Source of the DNA: a virus
Reading direction: 5' to 3' (one strand)
IMG/VR virus record: IMGVR_UViG_3300021964_000123
Location: 1-47,436 of that record
Length of the DNA: 47,436 nucleotides
Notes under the pieces: model-generated
Seen by the model: only the letters and a program-made list of their open reading frames with translations
What the model was told of the DNA's origin: nothing
Database searches by the model: none
Translations under genes and position numbers: made by a program
Shown here: positions 16,334 to 25,645 of the stretch, one piece after another
Layout: the number at the start of each line of letters is the position of its first letter
How positions within the stretch are numbered: position 1 is the stretch's first letter

Positions 16334-16592
16334 GCCAGTAAATAGATATATTTTAGTTGAAGAAGAGCAGAAAGATGTGCAAGAATCTTTGATTGTATTG
16401 CCTGACGACTATAAGCCAGCAGAAGAGCGATATACAACGGTTAAAGTTAGAGAAGTTGCAGATGACGTTAGGTTTAAGCTAGTCCCTTCAAGCAAAATTG
16501 TTATTGACCGTTCCATGTTAGAGGAAATAACGATCGGACACACTAATTATAGTGTTATTCTAGACAATTACGTGGTTGGAATCGTTAGCTAA
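16326..16592 (+). CDS. groES: GroES-like co-chaperonin
   Basis: The 88-residue protein follows the Cpn10 pattern: FKPVNRYILVEEEQK at the start, a mobile-loop-like stretch with ESLIVLP, a middle strand VRFKLVPSSKIVID, and a C-terminal SVILDNYVVGIVS. T4 gp31 shows that phages can replace GroES with their own lid. A phage GroEL is encoded 16 kb downstream at 32320, so the two may form a dedicated chamber. AAGGAGTTAGGAG precedes the ATG. Sequence divergence is high, so the call rests on motif order and length. Confidence 0.8.
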   Translation: MFKPVNRYILVEEEQKDVQESLIVLPDDYKPAEERYTTVKVREVADDVRFKLVPSSKIVIDRSMLEEITIGHTNYSVILDNYVVGIVS

Positions 16593-16604
16593 ACAGGAAC
16601 GTGG

Positions 16605-17534
16605 ATGGATAAAAACTTCTATAACGAGGCTTCTGCAAAGAAGCTCGGATGGGAACCTTCATGGTTTGGAGAAAAATACTTTGACGACAAGTTAGTCAGA
16701 GCAATCAAAAAATGGCAGAAAAGCCAAGGTATCCCTGCGGATGGTCTTTGTGGACCAACAACGTTTAGAAGACTTTGGACCGAAAGGCAAGCAAAGATAG
16801 ACGACTATAAACCGCAAGAAGCACAATATTCAAATTACATTGTTTATAATGGCGACTTTCACCCTATTGACTGGGATAAGTTTGTTCTTTGGTCAGAAAA
16901 AGGCGGCATGGAAGCAGCCCGAGGCACATACTACGACTACTCAGGCAGACCAGAGAGAAAGATACGCTATTTTGTAAATCACTGGGATGTTTGCCTAAAC
17001 TCCAAGTCCTGTCAGGATGTATTAAACCGCAGAGGTGTGTCTGTCCACTTTTTGATCGACAATGATGGAACAATATATCAGACAATGGATATGCAACACG
17101 CCGCTTGGCACGCTGGCTCATCAAGAACCAATAGACCATCAGTTGGTGTAGAGATCTCGAACGCATACTACCCAAGATATCAGGACTGGTATGTTAAAAA
17201 CGGCTTCGGTGAAAGACCGCTAATTGAAGATGCTTGGGTCCACGGCTCTAAACTAGATCCATTCACTGGTTTCTATCCTGTTCAGTTGGATGCTTTAAAG
17301 TCATTGTGGAGAGCGATCCACGGCGCAACAGGCATCCCCTACGAGGCGCCAACAAACCAGTTCGGCAAAACTTCCACGAAATACGAGCAAAACGTTGCAT
17401 ATGGAGACTTTGAGGGCTTCGTGAGTCACTACCACGTGAGCAAAAACAAGATAGACTGTGCAGGGCTCGATCTCAAAACGCTTTTGGAAGAAGCAGAGCA
17501 TAATATAAAATTTATTGACTGGAAAAAGAAGTAA
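16605..17534 (+). CDS. Endolysin: peptidoglycan-binding domain plus amidase
   Basis: The 309-residue protein has an N-terminal peptidoglycan-binding domain (LVRAIKKWQKSQGIPADG, then GPTTFRRL, about residues 27-60) and an N-acetylmuramoyl-L-alanine amidase (Amidase_2) domain. Zinc ligands are likely the His in VNHWDV, a His in SHYHVS and the Cys in DCAG. VSVHFLIDNDGTIYQ and HAAWHAG are classical amidase segments. It would cut the host wall at lysis. There is no signal peptide, so export needs a holin, and no clear holin gene lies next to it. The next gene has its own promoter. Confidence 0.92.
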   Translation: MDKNFYNEASAKKLGWEPSWFGEKYFDDKLVRAIKKWQKSQGIPADGLCGPTTFRRLWTERQAKIDDYKPQEAQYSNYIVYNGDFHPIDWDKFVLWSEKGGMEAARGTYYDYSGRPERKIRYFVNHWDVCLNSKSCQDVLNRRGVSVHFLIDNDGTIYQTMDMQHAAWHAGSSRTNRPSVGVEISNAYYPRYQDWYVKNGFGERPLIEDAWVHGSKLDPFTGFYPVQLDALKSLWRAIHGATGIPYEAPTNQFGKTSTKYEQNVAYGDFEGFVSHYHVSKNKIDCAGLDLKTLLEEAEHNIKFIDWKKK

Positions 17535-17540
17535 AGATAT

Positions 17541-17569
17541 TTGACATCTCCAAAAATGTGAGTTATACT
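17541..17569 (+). promoter_or_regulatory. Promoter for the secreted DTG-repeat protein
   Basis: TTGACA (17541-17546), 17-base spacer, TATACT (17564-17569), followed by a 25-base leader with AGGAG at 17582-17586. Confidence 0.75.
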
Positions 17570-17595
17570 TTCTCAAACATTAGGAGAATATGTTC

Positions 17596-18768
17596 ATGAA
17601 TCTTTTACTTTCGCTGTGTCTTATGGGCACCGCACACGCCGACACACTTAGTGAGAGCGATACATCTTATACAGGTGCAACCATCCTTGAAGGCGACCTT
17701 GACGTTACCTTTGAAAATGTTATTGACGTTGAGTTGAAGGAAGACACATATCCGTATGCTTTCTTTGAAGGCAACACGTTGTATCTTGGAAACTCAGACA
17801 TTCTCGACAACAGTGTTGATGCTATTGTTGAGTTCTTTTGGTTTGAGTCTTCTATCGATCGCGCAACAGACTTTTATGTTGCTGTGATCAAGGTCCGCTC
17901 AACACCCGGAGACAACTGCTATTATGCACCTTGGGACTGGGCACGTGGCTCGTTTTGTAAGTTGTGGGCAGACGAATGGACCGACTGGGGCGAGCATCCC
18001 GTTGTTTCTGTTGAGGCGATGACCGATATTGAGCGTGAACAAGGCGCATTCCGCTGGGACTGGTCTGTTCCGTTTGAGTCATACGGCATTGACGCATACA
18101 GCCAAGTAACCTTTGAGAACAAGTATGGTATCGGCACGGACTCCGAAGGCGCAGCGATGATCCACGGAGAATACAAGTTAGATGAAGACGGAGTTGAAGT
18201 AGAAGCCGAAGGCGAACTGCAAGTCAAGGGCTACCACTCATCAGAGTATTCAGTCAATACACAATACGAAGTCACGCTTTATGAGTGGGACGTATACGTT
18301 AATGGACGTGCCGATCTAATGGCTTGGGATATGTATTTGAACCTTGGAGAGCGAGAGCGCCAGTCAGCATATCAAGAATACTTCCTGAGCATCCAAGTAG
18401 AGGAAGGAAAGCCGTTCCGCATTGATAGTATAAACTTTCTCGGCAACTTTGATATTGGCTGGTATGATCCGTTCCACCATGAACTTGGCGTGACGATCGA
18501 GGATCTTGTTATAGCGCAACCTTTTTATCTTCCACCAGAGCCAGATACAGAGCCAGAGGACACCGGTTCTTTTGAGGAGCCAGATACAGGTGACTTTGAG
18601 GGTGAAGATACGGGCGAACATCAAGATGGCGGACTTGTGAATGGTGATACTGGATCGGTTGAAGGTGAGCAGGATGGTGCTGCAAAGACTTGCTCAACAA
18701 CACTTCGCGGAGGACTTTCCGCCGCATTCCTTGCTGCACTTATGCTTGGCTTTAGAAGAGAAGATTGA
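17596..18768 (+). CDS. Secreted protein with DTG repeats and MYXO-CTERM-like tail
   Basis: About 390 residues. It starts with a short signal peptide (LLLSLCLMGTAHA, likely cut after AHA). The long middle part is acidic, strand-rich and Trp/Tyr-rich. Near the C-terminus PEDTG, PDTGDFEGEDTGE and NGDTG form Asp-Thr-Gly repeats. The last 25 residues are Cys, Gly-Gly, a hydrophobic helix (LSAAFLAALMLGF) and Arg-Arg. This tripartite tail is like MYXO-CTERM or other CTERM sorting signals. AGGAG is nine bases before the ATG at 17596 but only three before an alternative ATG at 17590. It may modify the host surface, for example to exclude other phages, which is inferred. Confidence 0.85.
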   Translation: MNLLLSLCLMGTAHADTLSESDTSYTGATILEGDLDVTFENVIDVELKEDTYPYAFFEGNTLYLGNSDILDNSVDAIVEFFWFESSIDRATDFYVAVIKVRSTPGDNCYYAPWDWARGSFCKLWADEWTDWGEHPVVSVEAMTDIEREQGAFRWDWSVPFESYGIDAYSQVTFENKYGIGTDSEGAAMIHGEYKLDEDGVEVEAEGELQVKGYHSSEYSVNTQYEVTLYEWDVYVNGRADLMAWDMYLNLGERERQSAYQEYFLSIQVEEGKPFRIDSINFLGNFDIGWYDPFHHELGVTIEDLVIAQPFYLPPEPDTEPEDTGSFEEPDTGDFEGEDTGEHQDGGLVNGDTGSVEGEQDGAAKTCSTTLRGGLSAAFLAALMLGFRRED

Positions 18769-19652
18769 TACGTAGTTACGAGAATATAGTAGTTGGCTCA
18801 GACCTGAAAGCAGTGTTGTTCGCCTATGTGAACGACTACCCAATATTCTTTACAGAACCAAGGCTTCCAAATCGTTTCGACTACTTCGATCCTGCCATTG
18901 AACTTGGTAGTGTCGGAGTACCGACGATGATAAGCGAACTGAAAACGCCAACTGGAACCAAGCAAGTTGGAACACCAAAGTATTTCCTATGGGAAAGGTT
19001 GGCGTTTTTAATGTCCTTGCGTGGGCACATGCCTTTGAGCAGCCTATGCGAAAAAATAAGATACGACGGAGAGAAAATTGTTTGCACGAACGATTACTCA
19101 AAAATATATGAATTCCATTTTGATACTTGTTATTATTTTGGAGACAACAATATTTCTGGCTTAATTGACTTTGAAAGTGAGACAAAAGCAGAATATATAT
19201 GTTATGATTATATTGCGTTTAACAGAGGAGGTAAACATGAAGTTGATTACATATCCACAGGCGATGATTTTGTGGGCGAGATATGGTTCTATTCATCTGA
19301 CCGAATTGATGGGAATACTGGCGTTAAAGATGCTTGTGTCTTGTCAAGGCTAACAAAAGAACAAATACAGCACCCAGACTATTCCGAGACAATGGCTCGG
19401 TTTAAGTTAGAACAAACTTTATATGATCACGGAATGAAAGGTCCGCTAAACTGTTATAGCCCAACTGGGAAACCAAAGCATTACAGGTTTAGAACATCAT
19501 ATATCAACAGAGAGAAGATAAATTTAGCAGAGCCTACTTGGCAAGAAACAGAAAACGTAAAAGCCAACAGCCAAACAATACAAGAATTGTTAGAGTTGCT
19601 GAACCAAGTAGGACTACGAGAGTTTGAGAATTTAAGATGCGACTACATCTAG
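18765..19652 (+). CDS. Conserved phage protein with Rossmann-like N-terminus
   Basis: The 295-residue protein begins YENIVVGSDLKAVLFAYVNDYPIFF, a beta-alpha-beta start like a dinucleotide-binding fold, then PNRFDYFDP. A later part has FVGEIWFYSSDRIDGNTGVKDACVLS and CYSPTGKPKHYRFRTSYINRE. I have the impression of a flavoprotein-like enzyme known only as a hypothetical in marine phages; no cofactor is assured. The TTG start at 18765 overlaps the upstream stop by TTGA. It overlaps the next gene by 16 bases and probably acts with it. Confidence 0.8.
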   Translation: MIRSYENIVVGSDLKAVLFAYVNDYPIFFTEPRLPNRFDYFDPAIELGSVGVPTMISELKTPTGTKQVGTPKYFLWERLAFLMSLRGHMPLSSLCEKIRYDGEKIVCTNDYSKIYEFHFDTCYYFGDNNISGLIDFESETKAEYICYDYIAFNRGGKHEVDYISTGDDFVGEIWFYSSDRIDGNTGVKDACVLSRLTKEQIQHPDYSETMARFKLEQTLYDHGMKGPLNCYSPTGKPKHYRFRTSYINREKINLAEPTWQETENVKANSQTIQELLELLNQVGLREFENLRCDYI

Positions 19653-20521
19653 CCGGCATAGTTCCAATAGCGAACATCAAAACAAACCACGACACCCCAT
19701 ATCCAGAGGTTTTATTGCCTGTGGACAATGGGTTTTCTGCAATTCAGAAGTCGGTTCACGAATGTGCGACCGCCGGGTGCAGTACAATATGGATAGTGGC
19801 GAATGACGATATGATACCTTTGATCCGCAAAATCGTGGGTGAGTGGACTTATGATCCAGTGTATTATGCCCGAAATTTCAGCAAATTTTATCAGGAACAA
19901 AGAAAAGAAATACCTATTTACTACGTCCCCATACATCCAAAGGACCGCGACAGACGCGATTCTTACGGGTGGTCTGTAATACACGGTATTCACAGCGCAT
20001 GGAGAACATCTTACAAACTTTCACGCTGGATAGTTCCACAGAAATATTACATTTCTTTCCCAATGGGACTTTTCAACATAAAGGCGGTCAGAGAACACAG
20101 AAAACAAATAAAAGATAAGAAAAAGAATTTTTTCTATACTTATGGGAACAAAACAGTAAAAGATGACCTGCTTCTTTCTTTTACTATGACAGGAGAGGAC
20201 TTCAAAAAATGCAGACGCCACATCAACAAGACGACATCACGGGAATTTTTACCCCCTTTACCATCCCAGCAGTACCCTTCGGAGAAGTTGCCTCTGAAAG
20301 AGAGATGGTCAGCACGGTTCTTCCCTCTGAGCGAAATCTTTCAACCGCTAAAACTAGACGCAGAAACCGCAAGTAAATTTGAAATAGACTGGTTCTATGA
20401 TGCCTCCGAGTGGGATAACTATGTCGCCTACATAGGTTCAGATAACTTAATAAAAAGACCCTATGAGGGCTTGACAAAGCCCCACAGACACGTTAAAATA
20501 CCATATACTGAGGAGGACTAA
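19637..20521 (+). CDS. Putative GT-A / sugar-nucleotidyltransferase-like protein
   Basis: The 294-residue protein starts LHLAGIVPIANIKTNHDTPYPEVLLPVDNGFSAIQKSVHE, then AGCSTIWIVANDDM. This resembles the N-terminal fold of NTP-sugar nucleotidyltransferases, including a P-x-x-LLPV segment, but the usual G-x-G-T-R loop is not present, so nucleotide chemistry is doubtful. The rest is basic and aromatic. Its start overlaps the preceding gene and its stop overlaps the start of dnaE by one base. A role in modifying sugars or DNA bases is a guess. Confidence 0.75.
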   Translation: MRLHLAGIVPIANIKTNHDTPYPEVLLPVDNGFSAIQKSVHECATAGCSTIWIVANDDMIPLIRKIVGEWTYDPVYYARNFSKFYQEQRKEIPIYYVPIHPKDRDRRDSYGWSVIHGIHSAWRTSYKLSRWIVPQKYYISFPMGLFNIKAVREHRKQIKDKKKNFFYTYGNKTVKDDLLLSFTMTGEDFKKCRRHINKTTSREFLPPLPSQQYPSEKLPLKERWSARFFPLSEIFQPLKLDAETASKFEIDWFYDASEWDNYVAYIGSDNLIKRPYEGLTKPHRHVKIPYTEED

Positions 20522-23500
20522 TGGAAAGAAAGGTTTCCAAAATTAAGTTTGTTGGTCTGCACGCACACTCTGTCGCAGGCTCTATTTTTGATGCTATCGG
20601 CTATCCGGGCGAACACGCTGACTTTGCGTATGCAAACGGCTGTGACGCACTGGCGCTTACAGACCACGGCAATATGAACGGACTTGCATATCAAGTTTTA
20701 CACGCCAAGAAGATGCAGGAAGCCGGCAAGGACTTCAAGCCTATCTTTGGTTGTGAGGCATATTTCACGCCTTCTATCGCAGACTGGCGCGAAGCATACG
20801 AAAAGGCAATGGAAGACAAGAAGGCAGCACGCTCTATCAAGAAAGACGAGCAGTCAGGCGCAACCGTCGAGGATGAGGGCGACAGCAAGAAGACCCAAGG
20901 CATTCTTAAACGCCGCCGTCACCTTGTACTTCTCGCACAAAACCAAACAGGTCTTAATAACTTGTTCAAGTTGGTATCAGAGTCATACCAGCCAGAAAAC
21001 TTCTATCGCTATCCACGCATTGACTATGCACTGTTAAAGAAGTATAACGAGGGCATCATTGCGTCTTCTGCTTGTCTTGGGGGCGTATATGCTGGAAACT
21101 ACTGGGAGAACCGTGAGGAGGGACCAGAGGCAGTTCTTGAAGCAATGCGCGAGACAACCCGCAATATGATCGATATCTTTGGTGACCGTTGGTATGCCGA
21201 GGTGCAGTGGAATAACATTAAAGAGCAACACGAACTTAACCAGTTTGTTATTCAAGTTGCTACCGAGTTTGGCGTTGGACTGGTCACGACAGCCGACAGC
21301 CATTACCCCAACCCTGATGCTTGGAAGGACCGTGAACTTTACAAGCGTCTTGGTTGGCTTGGTAAGGGTCGTCCCTCTTGGGCAGAAGAAGAGTCACAAC
21401 TCCCAGAAGGCGTTGAGGAGATCGGATACGAATTGTATCCAAAGAACGGCGACCAGATGTGGGAGAGTTATAAGCAATACTCTGACTCTTGTGGATTTGA
21501 ATATGATGATGGGCTTATTCTTCGCTCTATCGAGGAAACTCATCGCATCGCATTCGAGCGCATCGAGTCGTTTATGCCCGACAACACCGTTCGTTTGCCC
21601 GAGTTTGTTGTGCCGGCAGGTTTCACGGCGACACAAGCACTTGTTAACTTTGCGCTTGAAGGACTCAAAGACAAGGGACTACACACAAACAAGCAATACA
21701 CAGATCGCCTCCGTCAAGAGTTGAATGTTATTGATGACCGAGGCTTCTCAAAGTATTTCCTTACAATGAAGTCTATTGTCGATGTAGCAACCGACATGAT
21801 GCTCACAGGTCCGGGTCGTGGCTCTGCCGCAGGTTCTCTGGTAGCATACGCACTTAACATCACGCAAGTCGATCCTATCAAGAATGGTCTTCTGTTCTCT
21901 CGTTTCTTGCGGTCTGATGCAACAGACTATCCAGATATTGACTATGATGTGTCCGATAGTATGACCTTGAAGGAAAAGCTGGTTGAGATGTGGGGCGAGG
22001 ACTGTGTTGCTCCAATCTCAAACTGGAACACTCTTCAATTGAAGTCTTTAATCAAGGACATCTCTAAGTTGTACGATATTCCTTTCACAGAAGTGAATAC
22101 CGTCACATCTATTATGATGCGTGAGGCTACACCACTTGCAAAGCAGAAGCACGGCATCAAGGCTGGTGTGTATGCGCCGACTTGGGAAGAGGTGATGGAG
22201 TTCTCTCCAACGCTGCAAAAGTATCTTGCAGCACACCCAGCAGTCAAGACACACGTTGAAGGTCTTGTTGGTCAGGTTCGGTCGTGCTCTCGTCACGCTG
22301 GTGGTGTGGTTATCGCAGAGAACTTGGACAAGAACATGCCTCTGATCAACTCTGGCGGTGTCCGTCAAGCACCATGGGCAGAAGGTCAGAACGTCCGACA
22401 TCTTGAACCGATGGGTTTCATTAAGTTCGATCTGTTGGGTCTTTCTACACTAAAGATGATGGAAGGCGCAATCTACCACATTCTCAAGCGTCATCACAAT
22501 ATCCAAAACCCAACGTTCGCACAGATCCGAGACTACTACGAAAAGAACTTGCATCCAGATGTTATCGATCTAAATGACCAACAAGTCTATGAGAATATCT
22601 TCCACGCAGGTAAGTGGGCAGGCGTCTTCCAGTTCACAGAGTCCGGCGCTCAAAAGTTCTGTGAGAGAGCAAAGCCACGTAATATTATTGACGTGTCCGC
22701 TATCACATCTATCTATCGTCCCGGTCCTTTGGCTGCAAACGTCCACGATGAATACGTTGAGGCAAAGGAGAACCCGCACTACATCAAGTATCTTAACGAC
22801 GATGCACACGACATCACGCAAGAAACTTTCGGGTTCCTTATCTTCCAAGAGCAGATCGCACTGCTTGCTCACAAGTTGGGTGGTTTGACGCTCGATGAAG
22901 GCAATATGCTCCGCAAGGTGCTGACGAAGAAGGGAACAGGCAAAGGCTCCGTGAAGGACATTCTGCACACGAAGTTTATCAATGGCTGTGTTGCAAACAA
23001 GATCAATAGAGACGAAGCACAAGCACTCTGGGATAAGTTTGAATACTTCTCAGGCTACGGCTTCAACAAGTCACACGCTGTGTCTTACTCTATTATCTCC
23101 TTCCAGTGTGCGTGGCTGTGGAACTACTATCCTGCCGAATGGATGGCTGCATTCTTGGACAAGGAGCCAGAAGCGCGCAAAGAGCACGCCATCAACATCG
23201 CAAAGCAGTATGGTTTCTCTATCGCACCGCTAGACATCAACAAGTCAGGTATGGTGTGGGAGATCTCCGAAGACGGCAACACGCTTATTCAACCGCTCTC
23301 ATCGATCAAAGGTCTTGGCGAGTCAGCAATTGAACAAGTGCTTACCAACCGTCCGTTTATGAACGCAGAAGACCTTTTGTTCCGAGAAGGAGTATCATAC
23401 AGCAAGTTGAATAAGAAGGCTCTTGACGCTCTGTGTAGGGGCGGCGCTTTGGATAAGATCGTGGATGACCGCTTCACAGGACGTAAACACTTCTGGTCAA

Positions 23501-23952
23501 CGTGTGTTGTGGATCGACCAAAGAACTTGAAGAAGTTCCAAGAGAACTTGGATCTTTATCGACCAGAGGGCGACTTCTCCGAGGAAGAGATAATTCAGTT
23601 CAAGACCGACCTCACAGGTGTCTTCCCGATCAACTTGGTTATCACACCACAGACGATCCAAAACCTTCAAGATCGGTTTATTCCACCTATCTCAGAGTTT
23701 GACCCGGATCTGCAAGTGTGCTGGTTTATTCCTCGCAAAGTCAACGAGAAGAAAACAAAGAAAGGCAAACTTTATTGGATCCTTGAAGTCATTGACTCCA
23801 ACAATGAACTAACTAGAATTAGGTGCTGGGGCATTAATCCTGAAAAGGATCGAGTGCAACTTAACCGACCCTACATGGCGAAACTTGATTATGATGAAAA
23901 CTGGGGGTTTTCTACGTTTGCGATGTGGCGGAACTTCAAACTATTAGGATAA
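20521..23952 (+). CDS. dnaE: Family C DNA polymerase III alpha subunit
   Basis: The 1143-residue protein is a complete bacterial-type replicative polymerase. The N-terminal PHP domain shows HAHS (14-17) and LTDHGNMNG. TGPGRGSAAGSLVAYAL precedes YPDIDYDVSD, whose D474 and D476 are the catalytic acids. SYRPGPL-like YRPGPLAANVHDEY, FQEQIALLAHKLGG and GYGFNKSHAVSYS are further family segments. A helix-hairpin-helix and an OB-fold-like region (GKLYWILEVIDS) lie near the C-terminus. PHP histidines suggest possible proofreading, not shown. TGAGGAGGA precedes the ATG. The phage also has a family A polymerase at 718. Confidence 0.96.
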   Translation: MERKVSKIKFVGLHAHSVAGSIFDAIGYPGEHADFAYANGCDALALTDHGNMNGLAYQVLHAKKMQEAGKDFKPIFGCEAYFTPSIADWREAYEKAMEDKKAARSIKKDEQSGATVEDEGDSKKTQGILKRRRHLVLLAQNQTGLNNLFKLVSESYQPENFYRYPRIDYALLKKYNEGIIASSACLGGVYAGNYWENREEGPEAVLEAMRETTRNMIDIFGDRWYAEVQWNNIKEQHELNQFVIQVATEFGVGLVTTADSHYPNPDAWKDRELYKRLGWLGKGRPSWAEEESQLPEGVEEIGYELYPKNGDQMWESYKQYSDSCGFEYDDGLILRSIEETHRIAFERIESFMPDNTVRLPEFVVPAGFTATQALVNFALEGLKDKGLHTNKQYTDRLRQELNVIDDRGFSKYFLTMKSIVDVATDMMLTGPGRGSAAGSLVAYALNITQVDPIKNGLLFSRFLRSDATDYPDIDYDVSDSMTLKEKLVEMWGEDCVAPISNWNTLQLKSLIKDISKLYDIPFTEVNTVTSIMMREATPLAKQKHGIKAGVYAPTWEEVMEFSPTLQKYLAAHPAVKTHVEGLVGQVRSCSRHAGGVVIAENLDKNMPLINSGGVRQAPWAEGQNVRHLEPMGFIKFDLLGLSTLKMMEGAIYHILKRHHNIQNPTFAQIRDYYEKNLHPDVIDLNDQQVYENIFHAGKWAGVFQFTESGAQKFCERAKPRNIIDVSAITSIYRPGPLAANVHDEYVEAKENPHYIKYLNDDAHDITQETFGFLIFQEQIALLAHKLGGLTLDEGNMLRKVLTKKGTGKGSVKDILHTKFINGCVANKINRDEAQALWDKFEYFSGYGFNKSHAVSYSIISFQCAWLWNYYPAEWMAAFLDKEPEARKEHAINIAKQYGFSIAPLDINKSGMVWEISEDGNTLIQPLSSIKGLGESAIEQVLTNRPFMNAEDLLFREGVSYSKLNKKALDALCRGGALDKIVDDRFTGRKHFWSTCVVDRPKNLKKFQENLDLYRPEGDFSEEEIIQFKTDLTGVFPINLVITPQTIQNLQDRFIPPISEFDPDLQVCWFIPRKVNEKKTKKGKLYWILEVIDSNNELTRIRCWGINPEKDRVQLNRPYMAKLDYDENWGFSTFAMWRNFKLLG

Positions 23953-23956
23953 TATC

Positions 23957-24562
23957 ATGAACGTACTTAAAACATTTAGCCCACTTCTCAAAGAGCCGGC
24001 ATTCATAGATGGTCTTCCGATCGTCGCAAGAGTCAATAAATTTGACGAAGCAACAGCGAGAGCATTCTCCGCTGCGGTTGCGAAAGCACAAACCACAGGA
24101 CAGCCAGTATTGCCGGTTGTTATTGATAGCTATGGTGGGCAAGTGTATAGTTTAATGTCCATGATCTCAAACATCAAACACAGTCGCATTCCTGTCGCTA
24201 CTATCGTCGAAGGTAAGGCGATGTCTTGTGGTGCAATATTATTCTCATTCGGTGCAGAAGGTATGCGATATATGGATCCTGACGCTACTATTATGATTCA
24301 CGAAGTGAGTGCTATGGCTTGGGACAAGATCGAAGAAATGAAAGCATCAACAGCAGAAGCAGATCGCCTCAACAAGAAGATCTTTGAGATGATGGCTGAA
24401 AACTGTGGACATCATAAGGACTATTTCTTAGATATCGTCCACGAAAAAGGTCACGCCGACTGGTTTCTTGATGCCGACGAGTGCAAAAAGCACAACTTAG
24501 CCAACCACTTACACGTCCCAGAGTTTAAAATAGAGGCAAGAGTCAAGTTTGACTTTAAGTAG
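23957..24562 (+). CDS. clpP: ClpP-like serine protease, catalytic triad intact
   Basis: The 201-residue protein belongs to the ClpP (S14) fold. IDSYGGQVYS is the conserved strand before the active site, S90 lies in GKAMSCGAILFSFG, H115 in MIHEVS and D168 in DWFLDADE, so the triad is complete. Cellular ClpP needs an AAA+ unfoldase; none is seen in the window, so it may use host ClpX/ClpA or process phage proteins alone. It directly follows dnaE. A second, divergent ClpP-like protein is at 30270. Confidence 0.88.
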   Translation: MNVLKTFSPLLKEPAFIDGLPIVARVNKFDEATARAFSAAVAKAQTTGQPVLPVVIDSYGGQVYSLMSMISNIKHSRIPVATIVEGKAMSCGAILFSFGAEGMRYMDPDATIMIHEVSAMAWDKIEEMKASTAEADRLNKKIFEMMAENCGHHKDYFLDIVHEKGHADWFLDADECKKHNLANHLHVPEFKIEARVKFDFK

Positions 24563-24570
24563 TTTAATAT

Positions 24571-24595
24571 AGCCCTATTTATAGTGAGGGTTTTT
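24571..24595 (+). terminator. Weak stem-loop with T run before the J-domain-like gene
   Basis: AGCCCT (24571-24576) can pair with AGGGTT (24587-24592), followed by TTT. The GAGGG in the right arm also serves as ribosome site for the ATG at 24598, so folding might control translation as well as end transcripts. Confidence 0.35.
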
Positions 24596-24597
24596 CA

Positions 24598-25359
24598 ATG
24601 TCTGCTACATTAAAATTAAGATGGCAAAGGTTGGTCAATAAAGTAACTTATCTTCACGAAGAGAACGAGTATCTGCAAGATATAATTGAAAAGTCTTCCG
24701 CAGAGTTCAACGACCACTACGATCAGTTCTGTAAGAAATTAGAAATTGATATACAGGAACTCAATGCGCAGAACGAAGAAAGAATAAGAAGAATGTACGG
24801 CATCGATGATCGACCACAAGGTGTGCAGCAAACAACTCAGTTGCTCCAAGACATTCAGCAAATGATACGATATACTCAGCCTCCTGTATATACGACAGCA
24901 GAAGACGACGAAAACGACGAGAGCAACGAGGGAGAGTCACCGAACGAATATCAAATGACTCAAGACGATAAAGAGATGCACGAGTCATTTAATAAACTCT
25001 TCAGGAGACTGGCGATGGAACTACACCCCGATAAGTTGTCCAAGATAAAGTCAGACGAAGAAAGAAGAGACAAAGTTGAGAAGTTTAACTCTGCTAAACA
25101 AGCCCTCGACAAGAAACAATACCACGTTTTGCTTGAAATAGCGAATGAGTTGAATGTTACGACACCTAGAAACTACAAACAGCAAATAAGATGGATGAAA
25201 GCACAAATAGTAACCTTGGAAAACTCAGTACACGCAGCAAAGCAAACTTATAATTATCTTTTCTCAGAATGCGAAACAGAAGAAGAAAAAGACGATCTGG
25301 TCGCAAGGTTTATGAGACAACTTTTCGGAATAAACATACAAAAAACTGTTGACGAGTAA
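24598..25359 (+). CDS. J-domain-like co-chaperone with coiled coil
   Basis: The 253-residue protein starts with a long coiled coil (residues 1-60), then an acidic linker (EDDENDESNEGES). FRRLAMELHPDK with H143-P144-D145 is followed by a charged turn and KVEKFNSAKQALDKKQYHVLLEIA, which matches helices II and III of a DnaJ J-domain. The HPD tripeptide is the part that stimulates Hsp70 ATPase. A C-terminal charged helical region follows. It stands between a ClpP-like and a dUTPase gene group. It may recruit host DnaK for phage assembly or replication; this is inferred. Confidence 0.75.
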   Translation: MSATLKLRWQRLVNKVTYLHEENEYLQDIIEKSSAEFNDHYDQFCKKLEIDIQELNAQNEERIRRMYGIDDRPQGVQQTTQLLQDIQQMIRYTQPPVYTTAEDDENDESNEGESPNEYQMTQDDKEMHESFNKLFRRLAMELHPDKLSKIKSDEERRDKVEKFNSAKQALDKKQYHVLLEIANELNVTTPRNYKQQIRWMKAQIVTLENSVHAAKQTYNYLFSECETEEEKDDLVARFMRQLFGINIQKTVDE

Positions 25360-25402
25360 GAAGCTACCAGTTATACTTTATATGTTACTAAAAGGAGGGT
25401 CA

Positions 25403-25645
25403 ATGTCTGACCAAAAGAAGCAATATGTTAAGGAGTATATTCGCAGCCTTAATGCGATTGAAGAGGCAATGGAGCCTTACAAGGAACAACGACGCGAGTT
25501 GCGCACGGAGTTCCGAAGCAACGGATACCTCACGACAGAGGAAATTCGAGCAGCGGTGAAGGCATACCGTTTGTTCAAGGGTAAGTTCGACATCGAAGAG
25601 GTGTACGATAACTTTAAGTTGTTTGATGGAAGTGGTGACCAATGA
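25403..25645 (+). CDS. Small hypothetical charged protein
   Basis: The 80-residue protein is helical and highly charged, without any recognisable motif. AAAGGAGGGT precedes the ATG at 25403; an in-frame codon at 25349 falls in the preceding gene and lacks a ribosome site. Its end overlaps the dUTPase start by four bases, so it is probably co-translated with dut. Confidence 0.75.
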   Translation: MSDQKKQYVKEYIRSLNAIEEAMEPYKEQRRELRTEFRSNGYLTTEEIRAAVKAYRLFKGKFDIEEVYDNFKLFDGSGDQ

